Assembly (NCBI RefSeq): GCF_013409255.1
Contig: NZ_JACCAS010000002.1
Location: forward strand, 2,222,001-2,286,000
Direction of reading: 5' to 3'
Source of the DNA: Paraburkholderia bryophila
GTDB lineage: Bacteria > Pseudomonadota > Gammaproteobacteria > Burkholderiales > Burkholderiaceae
DNA: 64,000 nt
The notes under the pieces were generated by a model. The model saw only the letters and a program-made list of their open reading frames with translations. It ran no database searches and was not told the DNA's origin. Made by a program: the position numbers and the translations under genes. Positions 34,754-43,887 of the stretch are shown here, one piece after another (positions within the stretch are counted from its first letter, which is position 1; every line of letters begins with the position of its first letter).

Positions 34754-35719
34754 TCAATAACTCCCCCGCACCAGATTACTCGGCGTCCCATCGACAAAGT
34801 TCTCGATGTTATCCATCAACTGATCGGCCAGCCGCTGCTGCGCCTCATCCGACGCCCACGCCACATGCGGCGTCAGAATCACATTCGGCCGACCGGCGGC
34901 GCGCAGCAGCGGGTTGTCGTCGTCCGGCGGCTCACCCGCCGTCACATCGAATCCCGCGCCGCTGATCAGCCCTTCATCGAGCGCCTGCACCAGCGCGTGT
35001 TCATCGACGAGTCCGCCGCGCGCCGTGTTGATCAGCAGCGGCCGCCGCTGCATCGCGCGAAACTCGGGCATGGCCAGCATGTTGCGCGTGTGCGGCGTGA
35101 GCGGACTGTGTACGGTGATGATGTCGCTGGTCGCCAGCACTTCGTCCCATGGCGTGTACAACGGGCCGAGCCCTTCGCGGCCTTTGTGCGCGGCGAACAT
35201 CGGCTGCATGCCGAAGGCCTTGCCGATTTCCGCGACGCGCTGCCCCAATACCCCTTCGCCGATGATGCCGAGCCGCGCGCCGGCCAGATCGTGAATCGCG
35301 TGTGTGAAGAAACAGAATTGCCCGGACTTCTGCCACTCACCGGCGAGTACGTCCTCGCGATAGGCGATCAGATTGCGCCGCAGCGCGAGGATCAACGCGA
35401 AGGTGTGCTCGGGCACCGTGTTGATCGCATAGCCGCGAATATTGCTGACCGCGATGCCGAGTCGTTCGCACGCCGCTTTGTCGACGCAGTCCGTGCCGGT
35501 CGCGGCCACCGCGACGAGCTTCAGGTCGGGCAACTGCGCGAGCAGGTCGTCGGTTAACGCGACCTTGTTGGTAATCGCAATCGACGCCCCGGCCAGGCGC
35601 TTGAGCACCTGATCCGGCGCGGTGCGATCGTGCTCGATCAGTTGATGATCGAAGCGCGGCTCGCGCAACACGATTTGCGGCGCCAACGTCGTGCGGTCGA
35701 GAAAAACGATCTTATGCAT
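34754..35719 (-). CDS. D-2-hydroxyacid dehydrogenase (hydroxypyruvate/glyoxylate reductase-like)
   Basis: This 321-residue NAD(P)-dependent enzyme has the nucleotide motif LGIIGEGVLGQRVAEIG. The catalytic set is Arg in LINTARGGLVDE, Glu in DVTAGEPPDDDN and His in VILTPHVAWASDE. It resembles glycerate dehydrogenases that interconvert hydroxypyruvate and D-glycerate. ATG 35719 is preferred to ATG 35725 because GGGGA is 7 bases from it. It follows the transketolase gene by 18 bp on the same strand and should act in the same pathway. Hydroxypyruvate is a classic transketolase ketol donor, which makes the pairing suggestive. Confidence 0.9.
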   Translation of the reverse strand: MHKIVFLDRTTLAPQIVLREPRFDHQLIEHDRTAPDQVLKRLAGASIAITNKVALTDDLLAQLPDLKLVAVAATGTDCVDKAACERLGIAVSNIRGYAINTVPEHTFALILALRRNLIAYREDVLAGEWQKSGQFCFFTHAIHDLAGARLGIIGEGVLGQRVAEIGKAFGMQPMFAAHKGREGLGPLYTPWDEVLATSDIITVHSPLTPHTRNMLAMPEFRAMQRRPLLINTARGGLVDEHALVQALDEGLISGAGFDVTAGEPPDDDNPLLRAAGRPNVILTPHVAWASDEAQQRLADQLMDNIENFVDGTPSNLVRGSY

Positions 35720-35737
35720 GGTCATGTCCCCGATGAT

Positions 35738-37828
35738 TTACAGGTGCCGCTTCGCTTCAGCGACGATATATTCCGCGGTGATGCCGAAGTGTTCATACAG
35801 CGTTTCCGCCGACGCCGACGCGCCGAATCCCGTCATACCCACGAACCCACCCCGCTCGCCGAGATAGCGGTCCCAGCCGAAACGCAAGGCCGCTTCGATG
35901 CCCACGCGCACGGTGCCTGCGCCGAGCACTGCTGAGCGGTAGGCGGCATCCTGTTCGTCGAAGATCTCCCAGCAGGGCATGGACACGACCGCCGTCGCAA
36001 TGCCTTCGTCCTGCAAGCGGCGGCGCGCCTGCAGCGCGAGCGCCACTTCGGAACCCGTGGCGAGCAGGGTGACCGCGCGCGGTGCGTCGCTCGCTTCGGC
36101 GAGCACGTAAGCGCCGCGCTTCGACAACGACTCGATACTGTGTTCGCGGCGCACCAGCGGCAGCGCCTGGCGCGCAAACACCAGCGTGCTCGGACCATGC
36201 CGGTGTTCCAGTGCGAGCGCCCAGCATTCGGCGGCTTCCACGGCGTCGGCGGGACGCAGCACGCGCATGTTCGGCATCGCGCGCAGCGACGCGAGGATTT
36301 CGACGGGCTGATGCGTGGGCCCGTTTTTGCCGACGCCGATCGAGTCGTGGCTGAACACGAAATGCACCGGCAAGCCCATTAACGCGGCCATCCGCATGGC
36401 CGGCCGTTGATAGTCGGAGAACGCCAGATACGTGACGCTGGTCGCGATCACGCCGCCGTGCGCCGCCATGCCGTTGGCCATCGCGCCCATCAGATGTTCG
36501 CGCACGCCGCAGTGAACGTAGGCGCCGCTGCGGTCCGCAGCGGTGAACGCGTGCAATTGGCGCTTGTGTCCGGTGGGCGCTTCGAGATCGGCGCAACCGA
36601 CCATGCGTTCCGGCAGCAACGGCGCGAGCAGGTCACTGATTTCACCGGATACGGCGATGCCGGGTTGCGCTTCGCCGCGCTCCACGGCGCGCTTGCGATA
36701 GTCGTCGAGCACGTCGCGCCAGCCTTGCGGCAGATGACCGGACTGCACCCGCTTGAACTCGGCGCGCTGCGCCTCCGGCAACGCGGCGACGCGCGCCTGC
36801 CATGCGCGATGTTGCGCGTCGTTGCGATGCCCGGCCGCGCGCCACGCGTTCAGAATCTCCGTGGGCACGTCGAACGGCGCGTGCGGCCAGCCGAGTTGTT
36901 CGCGTGCCGCGTCGGCGTCCGCCTGGAACAGCTTGCCGCTGTGGCCGCCGCGCTGCCCCTGCAAGCGCGCAATGCCGCGTCCGATCACGGTCTTGCACGC
37001 GATCATCGAAGGCCGCGGGTCCGCGCGCGCGATCGTCAATGCCGCCGACACCGCTTCGAGATCGTGCCCGTCCACTTCGATCACCTGCCAGCCGCCGACA
37101 CGAAAGCGCGCGCAGACGTCTTCGCTGATCGACAGCGAGGTACTGCCGTCGTCGGTGATCTGGTTGTCGTCCCAGCAGAGAATCAGTTTGCCCAGTTGCA
37201 GATGCCCGGCCAGCGAAATCATTTCCTGACCGATGCCTTCCTGCAAACAGCCGTCGCCGACAAACGCGTACGTGGTGTGATCGACCAGATCGCTGCCGAA
37301 TTTCGCCGCGAGATACGCTTCGGCGATCGCCATGCCGAACGCGTTGGCAATGCCCTGGCCGAGCGGGCCGGTGGTGGCTTCAATGCCGTGCGCCGGTTCG
37401 TATTCTGGGTGGCCCGCGCAATGCGAGCCGAGTTCGCGGAACGATTGGAGTTGCGCGAGGCTAATCGCGCCATAGCCGGTCAGATAGAGCAGCGCGTAAA
37501 GCAGCAGCGAGCCGTGTCCGTTGGACAGCACGAAGCGGTCGCGGTCGGGCCAGGTGGGATCGGCGGGATTGAACTTGAGGTGCTGCGTAAATAGCGCGGT
37601 GGCGATTTCGGCCATGCCGAGCGGCACGCCTTGATGGCCTTCGCCGGCGCGCAGGATCGCGTCGATGGAGAGGAAGCGGATCGCATCGGCGAGGGGCAAC
37701 GTGGGCTGCGCTTGCGGTTGCGCGTTTGGTTGCGCGAGCGTCGAAGCGGCAGGCGCTGGAGAGGCCGAAGGCGCAATGGAAGCGGGCGAAGCGTTAATCG
37801 CAGCAGGTTGGGCTTCGGTGGTGGACAT
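35738..37828 (-). CDS. tkt: Full-length transketolase
   Basis: This 696-residue enzyme has the complete three-domain layout: TPP domain with SNGHGSLLLYA, FVGDGCLQEGIGQE (GDG motif) and DDNQIT; pyrimidine domain with CGVREHLMGAMANG; and a C-terminal domain ending in MTGFGASASAETLYEHFG. It transfers two-carbon ketol units between sugar phosphates. The first 42 residues before the family start (ADAIRFLSIDAI) are an Ala/Pro/Ser/Gln low-complexity extension not usual for transketolases. GAGGAG stands about 9 bases before ATG 37828, and a GCCCGC/GCGGGC hairpin lies just upstream. A second, two-subunit transketolase is encoded in the same cluster. Confidence 0.94.
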   Translation of the reverse strand: MSTTEAQPAAINASPASIAPSASPAPAASTLAQPNAQPQAQPTLPLADAIRFLSIDAILRAGEGHQGVPLGMAEIATALFTQHLKFNPADPTWPDRDRFVLSNGHGSLLLYALLYLTGYGAISLAQLQSFRELGSHCAGHPEYEPAHGIEATTGPLGQGIANAFGMAIAEAYLAAKFGSDLVDHTTYAFVGDGCLQEGIGQEMISLAGHLQLGKLILCWDDNQITDDGSTSLSISEDVCARFRVGGWQVIEVDGHDLEAVSAALTIARADPRPSMIACKTVIGRGIARLQGQRGGHSGKLFQADADAAREQLGWPHAPFDVPTEILNAWRAAGHRNDAQHRAWQARVAALPEAQRAEFKRVQSGHLPQGWRDVLDDYRKRAVERGEAQPGIAVSGEISDLLAPLLPERMVGCADLEAPTGHKRQLHAFTAADRSGAYVHCGVREHLMGAMANGMAAHGGVIATSVTYLAFSDYQRPAMRMAALMGLPVHFVFSHDSIGVGKNGPTHQPVEILASLRAMPNMRVLRPADAVEAAECWALALEHRHGPSTLVFARQALPLVRREHSIESLSKRGAYVLAEASDAPRAVTLLATGSEVALALQARRRLQDEGIATAVVSMPCWEIFDEQDAAYRSAVLGAGTVRVGIEAALRFGWDRYLGERGGFVGMTGFGASASAETLYEHFGITAEYIVAEAKRHL

Positions 37829-37963
37829 GGCAACAGGCTCCTCTACGCCAGCCCGCGAAGCGGGCGGCGGCAATCTGACAGATTGGAACAAACGGAATGA
37901 TTCGGTTGTGAAGGGCGAAGCGAGTGCAGCGGGCGAAACAAGAACCAAGGTTGCGCGAAGCCG

Positions 37964-37997
37964 GGTTGCGTCGTGCTCAGGGCAACCCGACGCAACC
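37964..37997 (-). terminator. Hairpin between the TRAP permease and transketolase genes
   Basis: GGTTGCGTCG (37964-37973) and CGACGCAACC (37988-37997) form a perfect 10-bp stem with a 14-base loop, starting 16 bases after the DctQM stop. No T tract follows on the minus strand, so it may be a partial terminator or an mRNA stabiliser or processing site rather than a full stop. Confidence 0.4.
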
Positions 37998-38012
37998 TCG
38001 CGCATCAGCAAC

Positions 38013-39872
38013 TTAATGCAGGAACCCGATCGAAATCCACGGCACCGCGGCCACCACGATCAGCCCGACCATCAACGCGGCGATATAACCCAGAATCGGC
38101 TTCATGCCTTCGTCCGGATGAATACGGCTCACGGCGCACGCCGAGTAATAACCCACGCCGAACGGCGGCGCGAACAGGCCCACACCCATCGACAGAATCA
38201 CGACCATCGCGTAGTGCACGTCGTGAATGTGCATAGCGCGCGCGATCGGAAACATCAGCGGGCCGAACAGCACGATGGCCGGAATCCCTTCGAGCACGCT
38301 GCCGAGAATCACGAACACGCAGATCGACGCCGCCATGAACATTGCCGCGCCGCCGGGCAACGCGCCGAGCGTTTGCGCGAGCTGGCCCGAGAAGCCGGAC
38401 TGGGTCAGCGCCCACGCCATCGCGGTGGCCGCGCCGATGATCAGCAGGATCGCGCCGGACAGCGACGCGGTATCGATCAGCATCGGCTTGAGCCGTTTCC
38501 ACTCGAAGCGGCGATAGATCAGCAGGCCCGCCAGCACCGCATACGCAATGCCGATGGTGGACACTTCGGTCGCCGTCGCGATGCCTTCGACAACGGCCGC
38601 GCGAATCACGAACGGCAATGCAAGCGCCGGGAACGCGATCACGAGCTTGCGCAGAATCTCGCCGCGCGTCGCACGCTTCACTCCGGACATATCCTCGCGC
38701 CGGTAACGCCACTGCACGACAAGGCACAACGTGAACGCCAGCACGATGCCAGGCAGCATGCCGCCCGTGAACAGCGCCGAGATCGACACACCCGTTACCG
38801 AACCGAGTGTGATCAGCACGAGGCTCGGTGGAATCGTTTCGGTCTGTGCGCCGGTCGCGGCGAGCAGCGCGACCAGATCGCCGGGTTTCGCGCCGCGCGC
38901 TTTCATCTCCGGAAACAGCACTGGCGCGACGGCGGCCATGTCGGCGGCTTTGGAACCCGAGATCCCGGACACCAGATACATCGCGCCGACCAGCACATAC
39001 GACAAACCGCCGCGCACATGGCCGAGCAGACTGGCGAGAAACGCGATCATCGCGGCGGCCATGCCGGTCATTTCGATCAACTGGCCGAGAAACACGAACA
39101 GCGGCACGGAAAGCAGAATCAGATGCGACATGCCTTCGTCCATCCGGCCGACTACCACCGGCATCGGCGTGTTGGTGGTGAGCGCGAGGTAGCCGAAGGT
39201 GGCGAGTCCGAACGAGAACGCGATCGGCACGCCGCTCAACACGCCGAGCGCGACCAGCCCGACGAAAAAGATCAGCAGGTTCAAATTGCCGAGATCGCGC
39301 AACATCGGTCCGAGCAGAACGAAGACGCCGACCAGCGCGCCGACGGTGGCCAGCGCGGCCAGAATCAGCCGCCAGTTACCCATGCGCGCGAGCCGCACCA
39401 CGGCGACCAGCAGCATCAACGCCGAGCCGATCGGCAACGCGGCCGCGCGCCACGAATTCGACAGTTCGAGCGCGGGCGTGGTGATGAACGACTCGTCCTG
39501 CGCGAAGCTGATCGCGGGGCCGACCACCATCGCCAGAAACGCGATCGGCGCGGCGATCGCCACCACGTCGAGAAACGCCCGCACGCCCGGGGACGCCATG
39601 CCGACCAGCGCCGTCATCCGCATATGCTCGCCGCGCCGCAACGCGATCACGGCGCCGAGCATGGCGAGCCACAGGAACAGCATCGACGCGAGTTCGTCGG
39701 ACCAGACGAGCGGCGCATGCAGCACGTAGCGGCTCGTCACACCGGCCAGCAGCACGCCGATTTCCGCCAGCACCAGCAACGCGGCGGGAATCTCCACCAG
39801 ATGCCCGAGCGCGGAATCGAGCGCGCAGGCGAAGCGGTGCTGCGCGTCGTGCGAATAGAAGATCGTGGTCAT
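38013..39872 (-). CDS. TRAP transporter fused small and large permease (DctQM)
   Basis: This 619-residue membrane protein has an N-terminal DctQ domain of four helices (residues about 20-170, with LVWSDELASMLFLWLAMLGA) fused to a DctM domain of about twelve helices (VGLVALGVLSGVPIAFSFGL, then IHDVHYAMVVILSMGVGLFA near the end). TRAP systems import carboxylates and some sugars or polyols using a sodium or proton gradient. ATG 39872 has GGGG seven bases upstream. The gene follows the binding-protein gene by 4 bp. Confidence 0.92.
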   Translation of the reverse strand: MTTIFYSHDAQHRFACALDSALGHLVEIPAALLVLAEIGVLLAGVTSRYVLHAPLVWSDELASMLFLWLAMLGAVIALRRGEHMRMTALVGMASPGVRAFLDVVAIAAPIAFLAMVVGPAISFAQDESFITTPALELSNSWRAAALPIGSALMLLVAVVRLARMGNWRLILAALATVGALVGVFVLLGPMLRDLGNLNLLIFFVGLVALGVLSGVPIAFSFGLATFGYLALTTNTPMPVVVGRMDEGMSHLILLSVPLFVFLGQLIEMTGMAAAMIAFLASLLGHVRGGLSYVLVGAMYLVSGISGSKAADMAAVAPVLFPEMKARGAKPGDLVALLAATGAQTETIPPSLVLITLGSVTGVSISALFTGGMLPGIVLAFTLCLVVQWRYRREDMSGVKRATRGEILRKLVIAFPALALPFVIRAAVVEGIATATEVSTIGIAYAVLAGLLIYRRFEWKRLKPMLIDTASLSGAILLIIGAATAMAWALTQSGFSGQLAQTLGALPGGAAMFMAASICVFVILGSVLEGIPAIVLFGPLMFPIARAMHIHDVHYAMVVILSMGVGLFAPPFGVGYYSACAVSRIHPDEGMKPILGYIAALMVGLIVVAAVPWISIGFLH

Positions 39873-39876
39873 CGCA

Positions 39877-40920
39877 TTACCCCAGTTTTCCGACGGACTT
39901 CTCCAGCAGGCCCCAGGCTTCGTCGCCATATTTGCCTTTCCAGTCGCGATAGAAGCTCGTCTTGGCCAGCGCGACGCGGAACGTTTCGCGATCCACGTCG
40001 ACGAAGGTGATGCCCTTCGACTTCAGATCGTCGCGCAGCGAGTTGCTGAGTTTCGCGATGTCCGCGCGTTGCAGCATCGCGGCCTTCTCGAACTCACGCG
40101 TGACGATCGCGCGGATGTCGGCCGGCAGACGTTCCCACGCGGCTCGGTTGCCGAGAATCCAGTAACCGTCCCACACGTGCGAGGTCAGGCTGATGTACTT
40201 CTGCACTTCATAGAGCTTGGCGGTGGCGATGATCGGCAGCGGATTCTCCTGGCCTTCCACCACGCCCGTCTGCAGCGCCGAATACAGTTCGTTGAAGTTG
40301 ATCGGCGCGGGGCCCGCGTCGAGCGCCTTGAACAGCGAGGTCAGCATCGGCGCCTGCGGCACGCGGATCTTGAAGCCCTTCAGATCGGCCGGCGTGCGCA
40401 GTGCACGCGTGGAGGAACTGATTTGCCGGAAGCCGTTGTCCCACACCTTGCTGACCGACACGATGCCGGATTTGGCGATCTGCGCGCGGATGTAATTGCC
40501 GAGGTCGCCGTCCATCGCTTTCCAGACCGCGTCGTAATCCTTGAACGCGAAACCGGTATTGACGATGCCGGCGGCCGGCGTGAGCGTCGCCAGAATCGAC
40601 GAGGCCTGGTTGAAGAACTCCACGCCGCCGTTGCGCACCTGCGAGAGCAGATCGGTGTCGGAGCCAAGCTGATTCTGCGGAAACAGCTTGATGTCGAGGC
40701 GGCCGTTGGTCGCGTCGCGAATGTGATTGATCGCTTCCTGCGCGCGGATGTTGACCGGATGCGTGGGGTCCTGGCCGGTGGCGAGCTTGTACGAAAACTC
40801 GGGCGCGGCCAGCGCGCGGCGCGACACGCTCCATAACGGCGCGGCGGCGGTCAAGGTCGCGCCGGCCTTCAGAAAGGTGCGGCGACTGATGCCCTGCGGG
40901 GCGTTCGAACGGGTAGTCAT
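39877..40920 (-). CDS. TRAP transporter DctP-type substrate-binding protein, Tat-type signal
   Basis: This 347-residue periplasmic binding protein has a twin-arginine leader (SRRTFLKAGATLTAAAPLW). It matches the DctP family, with FSYKLATGQDPTHPVN at the mature start and the ligand-anchoring Arg in LKGFKIRVPQAPM. That Arg normally contacts a substrate carboxylate, which favours a sugar acid or other organic acid as cargo. GGAGGA lies 8 bases before ATG 40920. It is the first of the TRAP genes and lies 125 bp after the SDR gene. Confidence 0.92.
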   Translation of the reverse strand: MTTRSNAPQGISRRTFLKAGATLTAAAPLWSVSRRALAAPEFSYKLATGQDPTHPVNIRAQEAINHIRDATNGRLDIKLFPQNQLGSDTDLLSQVRNGGVEFFNQASSILATLTPAAGIVNTGFAFKDYDAVWKAMDGDLGNYIRAQIAKSGIVSVSKVWDNGFRQISSSTRALRTPADLKGFKIRVPQAPMLTSLFKALDAGPAPINFNELYSALQTGVVEGQENPLPIIATAKLYEVQKYISLTSHVWDGYWILGNRAAWERLPADIRAIVTREFEKAAMLQRADIAKLSNSLRDDLKSKGITFVDVDRETFRVALAKTSFYRDWKGKYGDEAWGLLEKSVGKLG

Positions 40921-41045
40921 GGTGTCTTCCTCCAATTCCGGATCGCGCGTCGTTATGGTTTTTTGCTTTCGAGGCGCGGTGGCTGCACGTATGGCTCGCC
41001 GCGCCCGTCTTGTCTATCGCTTGCGTAACGTAAATCAGCCGTGCA

Positions 41046-41810
41046 TTAGCCGTGAATCAGCATCCCGCCGTTCACGTCGATCACCGCGCCCGTGATATAC
41101 GACGACAGCGGCGACGCGAGAAACAGGAATGCGCCGGCCACGTCGTCGGGCACGCCGAGACGATCGAGCGGAATGCCGGCGAGAATCTCGCCGCGTTTGT
41201 CGTCGCTGATCTTGCCGGCGTTGATGTCGGTTTGAATCAGACCCGGCGTTACGCAGTTCACCCGAATACCGTCGATGCCGAGTTCGCGCGCCATCGCCTT
41301 CGCGAGACCGAGCACGCCCGCCTTGGCCGCCGAATAGTGCGGCCCGCCGAGAATGCCGCCGCCGCGCTGCGCCGACACCGACGACATGCAGCCGATCGAG
41401 CCGCTCTTCTGTTTCTTCATTTGCGGCACGACCGCTTGCGACAGGTACAGCACGCCGCGCAGATTGACGTCGAGAATCCGGTCCCAGCCCGCCGCATCGA
41501 TATCGAGCAACTTGGCGGCCTGGGTAATCCCGGCGTTGTTGATCAGCACGTCGATCGCGCCGAAGTCGGCAACAGTGCGTTCGACGGCGGCCTGACACGC
41601 GTCGCGATCGGTGACGTCGCAGGCATAGCCGCGATGCGCGCTGTCGATCGATGCGGCGGCTTCCACCGCGGCGTTTTCGTCGAGATCGAAAATCGCGACG
41701 CGCGCGCCGTGCGCCGCGAACATGCGGGCGGTCGCCATACCGATACCGCGCGGCGACGCTCCGCCGGAAATAACAGCGACTTTGCCGTCGAGAAGACGTG
41801 ATTCGGACAT
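41046..41810 (-). CDS. Short-chain dehydrogenase/reductase of the transketolase cluster
   Basis: This 254-residue SDR has a somewhat extended glycine motif GGASPRGIGMATARMF, LINNAGITQA, and catalytic Tyr-Lys in HYSAAKAGVLG. The Asp in VAIFDLDE at the end of strand 2 points to NAD rather than NADP. It probably oxidises a hydroxyl of the imported polyol or sugar acid to a ketone that the transketolase can use. This role is inferred from context. AGGAGATCC precedes the ATG. Confidence 0.9.
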   Translation of the reverse strand: MSESRLLDGKVAVISGGASPRGIGMATARMFAAHGARVAIFDLDENAAVEAAASIDSAHRGYACDVTDRDACQAAVERTVADFGAIDVLINNAGITQAAKLLDIDAAGWDRILDVNLRGVLYLSQAVVPQMKKQKSGSIGCMSSVSAQRGGGILGGPHYSAAKAGVLGLAKAMARELGIDGIRVNCVTPGLIQTDINAGKISDDKRGEILAGIPLDRLGVPDDVAGAFLFLASPLSSYITGAVIDVNGGMLIHG

Positions 41811-41862
41811 GATGCGGATCTCCTGAATGGAATGCTTATGGATTGCTACGTTGCTGGCTATT

Positions 41863-41895
41863 GGTGACTACGCGGTGACTACGCGGTGCCTACGC
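41863..41895 (-). repeat. Three tandem 11-bp repeats
   Basis: GGTGACTACGC occurs at 41863-41873 and 41874-41884, followed by the variant GGTGCCTACGC at 41885-41895, in the 105-bp spacer between the transketolase C-subunit gene and the SDR gene. It may be replication slippage or a set of protein-binding sites. Confidence 0.6.
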
Positions 41896-41915
41896 TTGCT
41901 GGTTTTCAAGGCGGT

Positions 41916-42914
41916 TCAGCGCAGCCAGCCTTTGATCGTGTCGCACATGGCCAGGGTGGAAATCCCGTAGCGGTCGTGTAGCGTGGGCAGCGCGCCCGCG
42001 TCGAGAAACGCGTCGGGCAGGCCGATCTGGCGGAACGGCGGGGTGACGCCGTTGGTCAGCAGAACATTGGCCACCGCTTCGCCGAGCCCGCCGATCACCG
42101 TATGGTTCTCCGCGACGACCACCAGCCGCCCCGGCCGGCGCGCTTCGCGCAGCAGCGTGACGGAGTCGAGCGGTTTGATGGTCGGCACATGCAGCACGCC
42201 CACGTCGATGCGGTCGGCGGCGAGTTCTTTCGCGGTTTCCAGCGCGCGCATCGTCATGATTCCGGACGAGACGATCAGCACTTCGTCGCCGTCGCGCAGC
42301 AGCTTTGCTTTGCCGAGCTCGAACCGATAGCCGTATTCGTCGAGCACGACGGGCACGTTGCCGCGCAACAAGCGCGCGTAGACCGGGCCGCGATGATCGG
42401 CGATGGCGGGCACCATCTGTTCGATTTCCAGCGCGTCGCACGGATCGATCACCGTGAGATTCGGCATCGCGCGGAACAGCGCGAGGTCTTCGGCCGCCTG
42501 GTGGCTTGGGCCGTAACCGGTCGTCAGGCCCGGCAGCGCGCAGACTAGCTTGACGTCGAGATTGTCTTCGGCGATTGCCTGGTGGATGAAGTCGTAAGCC
42601 CGGCGCGCGGCGAATACCGCGTAGGTGGTGACGAACGGCTGCGCGCCTTCGTGCGCCATGCCGGCCGCGGCGCCCATCAGCAGTTGCTCGGCCATGCCCA
42701 TCTGATAGAAGCGGTCGGGGTATTCCTTGGCGAATAGATGCAGGTCGGTGTATTTGCCGAGATCGGCGGTCATGCCGACCACCTCGGGCCGGTTGCGCGC
42801 CAGTTCGACCAGCGCGTGACCGAACGGCGCCGAGCGCGTGATCTGGCCTTCACCGGCAATCGACGCGATCATCGCCGAGGTTTTCAAACGCGCTTTCGGG
42901 GCGGCGGCGCTCAT
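41916..42914 (-). CDS. Transketolase C-terminal subunit (split enzyme)
   Basis: This 332-residue protein contains the pyrimidine-binding and C-terminal domains of a transketolase: MGMAEQLLMGAAAGMAHEG with the catalytic Glu, FVTTYAVFAARRAYDFIH, and TGYGPSHQAAEDLALFR. The ATG at 42914 overlaps the stop of the N-terminal subunit gene, guaranteeing balanced translation. With that subunit it forms an alpha2beta2 enzyme like apulose-4-phosphate or sulfo-pathway transketolases. Its exact sugar substrate is not readable. Confidence 0.93.
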   Translation of the reverse strand: MSAAAPKARLKTSAMIASIAGEGQITRSAPFGHALVELARNRPEVVGMTADLGKYTDLHLFAKEYPDRFYQMGMAEQLLMGAAAGMAHEGAQPFVTTYAVFAARRAYDFIHQAIAEDNLDVKLVCALPGLTTGYGPSHQAAEDLALFRAMPNLTVIDPCDALEIEQMVPAIADHRGPVYARLLRGNVPVVLDEYGYRFELGKAKLLRDGDEVLIVSSGIMTMRALETAKELAADRIDVGVLHVPTIKPLDSVTLLREARRPGRLVVVAENHTVIGGLGEAVANVLLTNGVTPPFRQIGLPDAFLDAGALPTLHDRYGISTLAMCDTIKGWLR

Positions 42915-43756
42915 ACGTTTCTCCCGGCTTCCAGCGCCTGCAGCGCGAGTTGCCACTCGTGCGCGTCGACGCGGATAAAGTGGTTTTTCTCGCGCGCTTC
43001 GAGGAACGGCACGCCACAGCCCATCCGCGTATCGCAGACGATAATGCGCGGCTGCGCCTCAGGGTGCGCGCGCGCCGCGTCGAAGGCGGCGACCACGGCG
43101 GCGAGGTCGTTGCCGTCCACGCGCTGAACGAACCAGCCGAACGCCTGCAGCTTGTCGACCAGCGGCTCGAACGCCATCACGTTCGACGACGGCCCATCGG
43201 CTTGCTGGTTGTTCACGTCGACCATCGCGATCAGGTTGTCCAATTGCCAGTGCGCGGCGGACATCAGGCCTTCCCATACCGCGCCTTCGTCGAGTTCGCC
43301 GTCGGAGAACAGCGTGTAGACGAACGCGTCCGATTGCTTGCGCTTCAGGCCGAGGCAGCGGCCCACCGCGATCGTCAGGCCCTGGCCGAGCGAGCCGCCG
43401 GACATCTCCATGCCGGGCGTGTAGCTCGCCATACCGGACATCGGCAGACGGCTGTCGTCGCTGCCGTAGGTCTCCAGTTCTTCATCGGCGATGATGCCGG
43501 CCTCGATCAGCGCCGCGTAGAGCGCGATCGCGTAGTGGCCGTTGGACAGCAGGAAGCGGTCGCGGCCTTCCCAGTCGGGGTCGTCGGCGCGATAACGCAG
43601 GGCGCGGAAGTAGGCGACCGCCAGCACGTCGGCGATGTCGAGCGCCTGGCCGATATAGCCCTGGCCTTGCACTTCGCCCATTCGCAGCGCGTTGCGGCGG
43701 ATCTGATACGCGTGCTCGGCGAGCTCGGTGTAAGGGGCGGTTTCGCTGGGATTCAC
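42911..43756 (-). CDS. Transketolase N-terminal (TPP-binding) subunit
   Basis: This 281-residue protein is the TPP domain of a split transketolase, with FLLSNGHYAIALYAALIE, SGGSLGQGLTIAVGRCLG and the cofactor segment LFSDGELDEGAVWEGLMSA ending in VDVNNQQ. The usual GDG is SDG here, while the metal-binding Asp and Asn remain. Translation starts at GTG 43756 with AAGGAG 8 bases upstream. It is the first gene of the minus-strand cluster and is divergent from the LysR gene. Confidence 0.93.
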   Translation of the reverse strand: MNPSETAPYTELAEHAYQIRRNALRMGEVQGQGYIGQALDIADVLAVAYFRALRYRADDPDWEGRDRFLLSNGHYAIALYAALIEAGIIADEELETYGSDDSRLPMSGMASYTPGMEMSGGSLGQGLTIAVGRCLGLKRKQSDAFVYTLFSDGELDEGAVWEGLMSAAHWQLDNLIAMVDVNNQQADGPSSNVMAFEPLVDKLQAFGWFVQRVDGNDLAAVVAAFDAARAHPEAQPRIIVCDTRMGCGVPFLEAREKNHFIRVDAHEWQLALQALEAGRNV

Positions 43757-43826
43757 TGGGCGTCTCCTTGGTTTTTTGTGGTCCGCATCGACACCGCGGC
43801 CAGTGATTCAAGCGTAATCTCGCGCC

Positions 43827-43842
43827 CGTTTGCGCTCAAACG
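43827..43842. promoter_or_regulatory. Palindrome in the LysR / transketolase intergenic region
   Basis: CGTTTG-CGCT-CAAACG is a perfect 6-bp dyad located 71 bp before the split transketolase start and 46 bp before the LysR start. A second dyad, TGAAT-TGA-ATTCA, is at 43862-43874 close to the LysR start. Either could be the LysR operator. Confidence 0.4.
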
Positions 43843-43887
43843 AATTAAGATGGCCAATAGATGAATTGAATTCACCTGGGTGCTGCC

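Noticed and set aside
37665..40010. 781-codon plus-strand frame opposite the TRAP genes
   Set aside because: His/Arg/Gln-rich antisense shadow; the minus strand has intact DctP and DctQM with correct signals and spacing.
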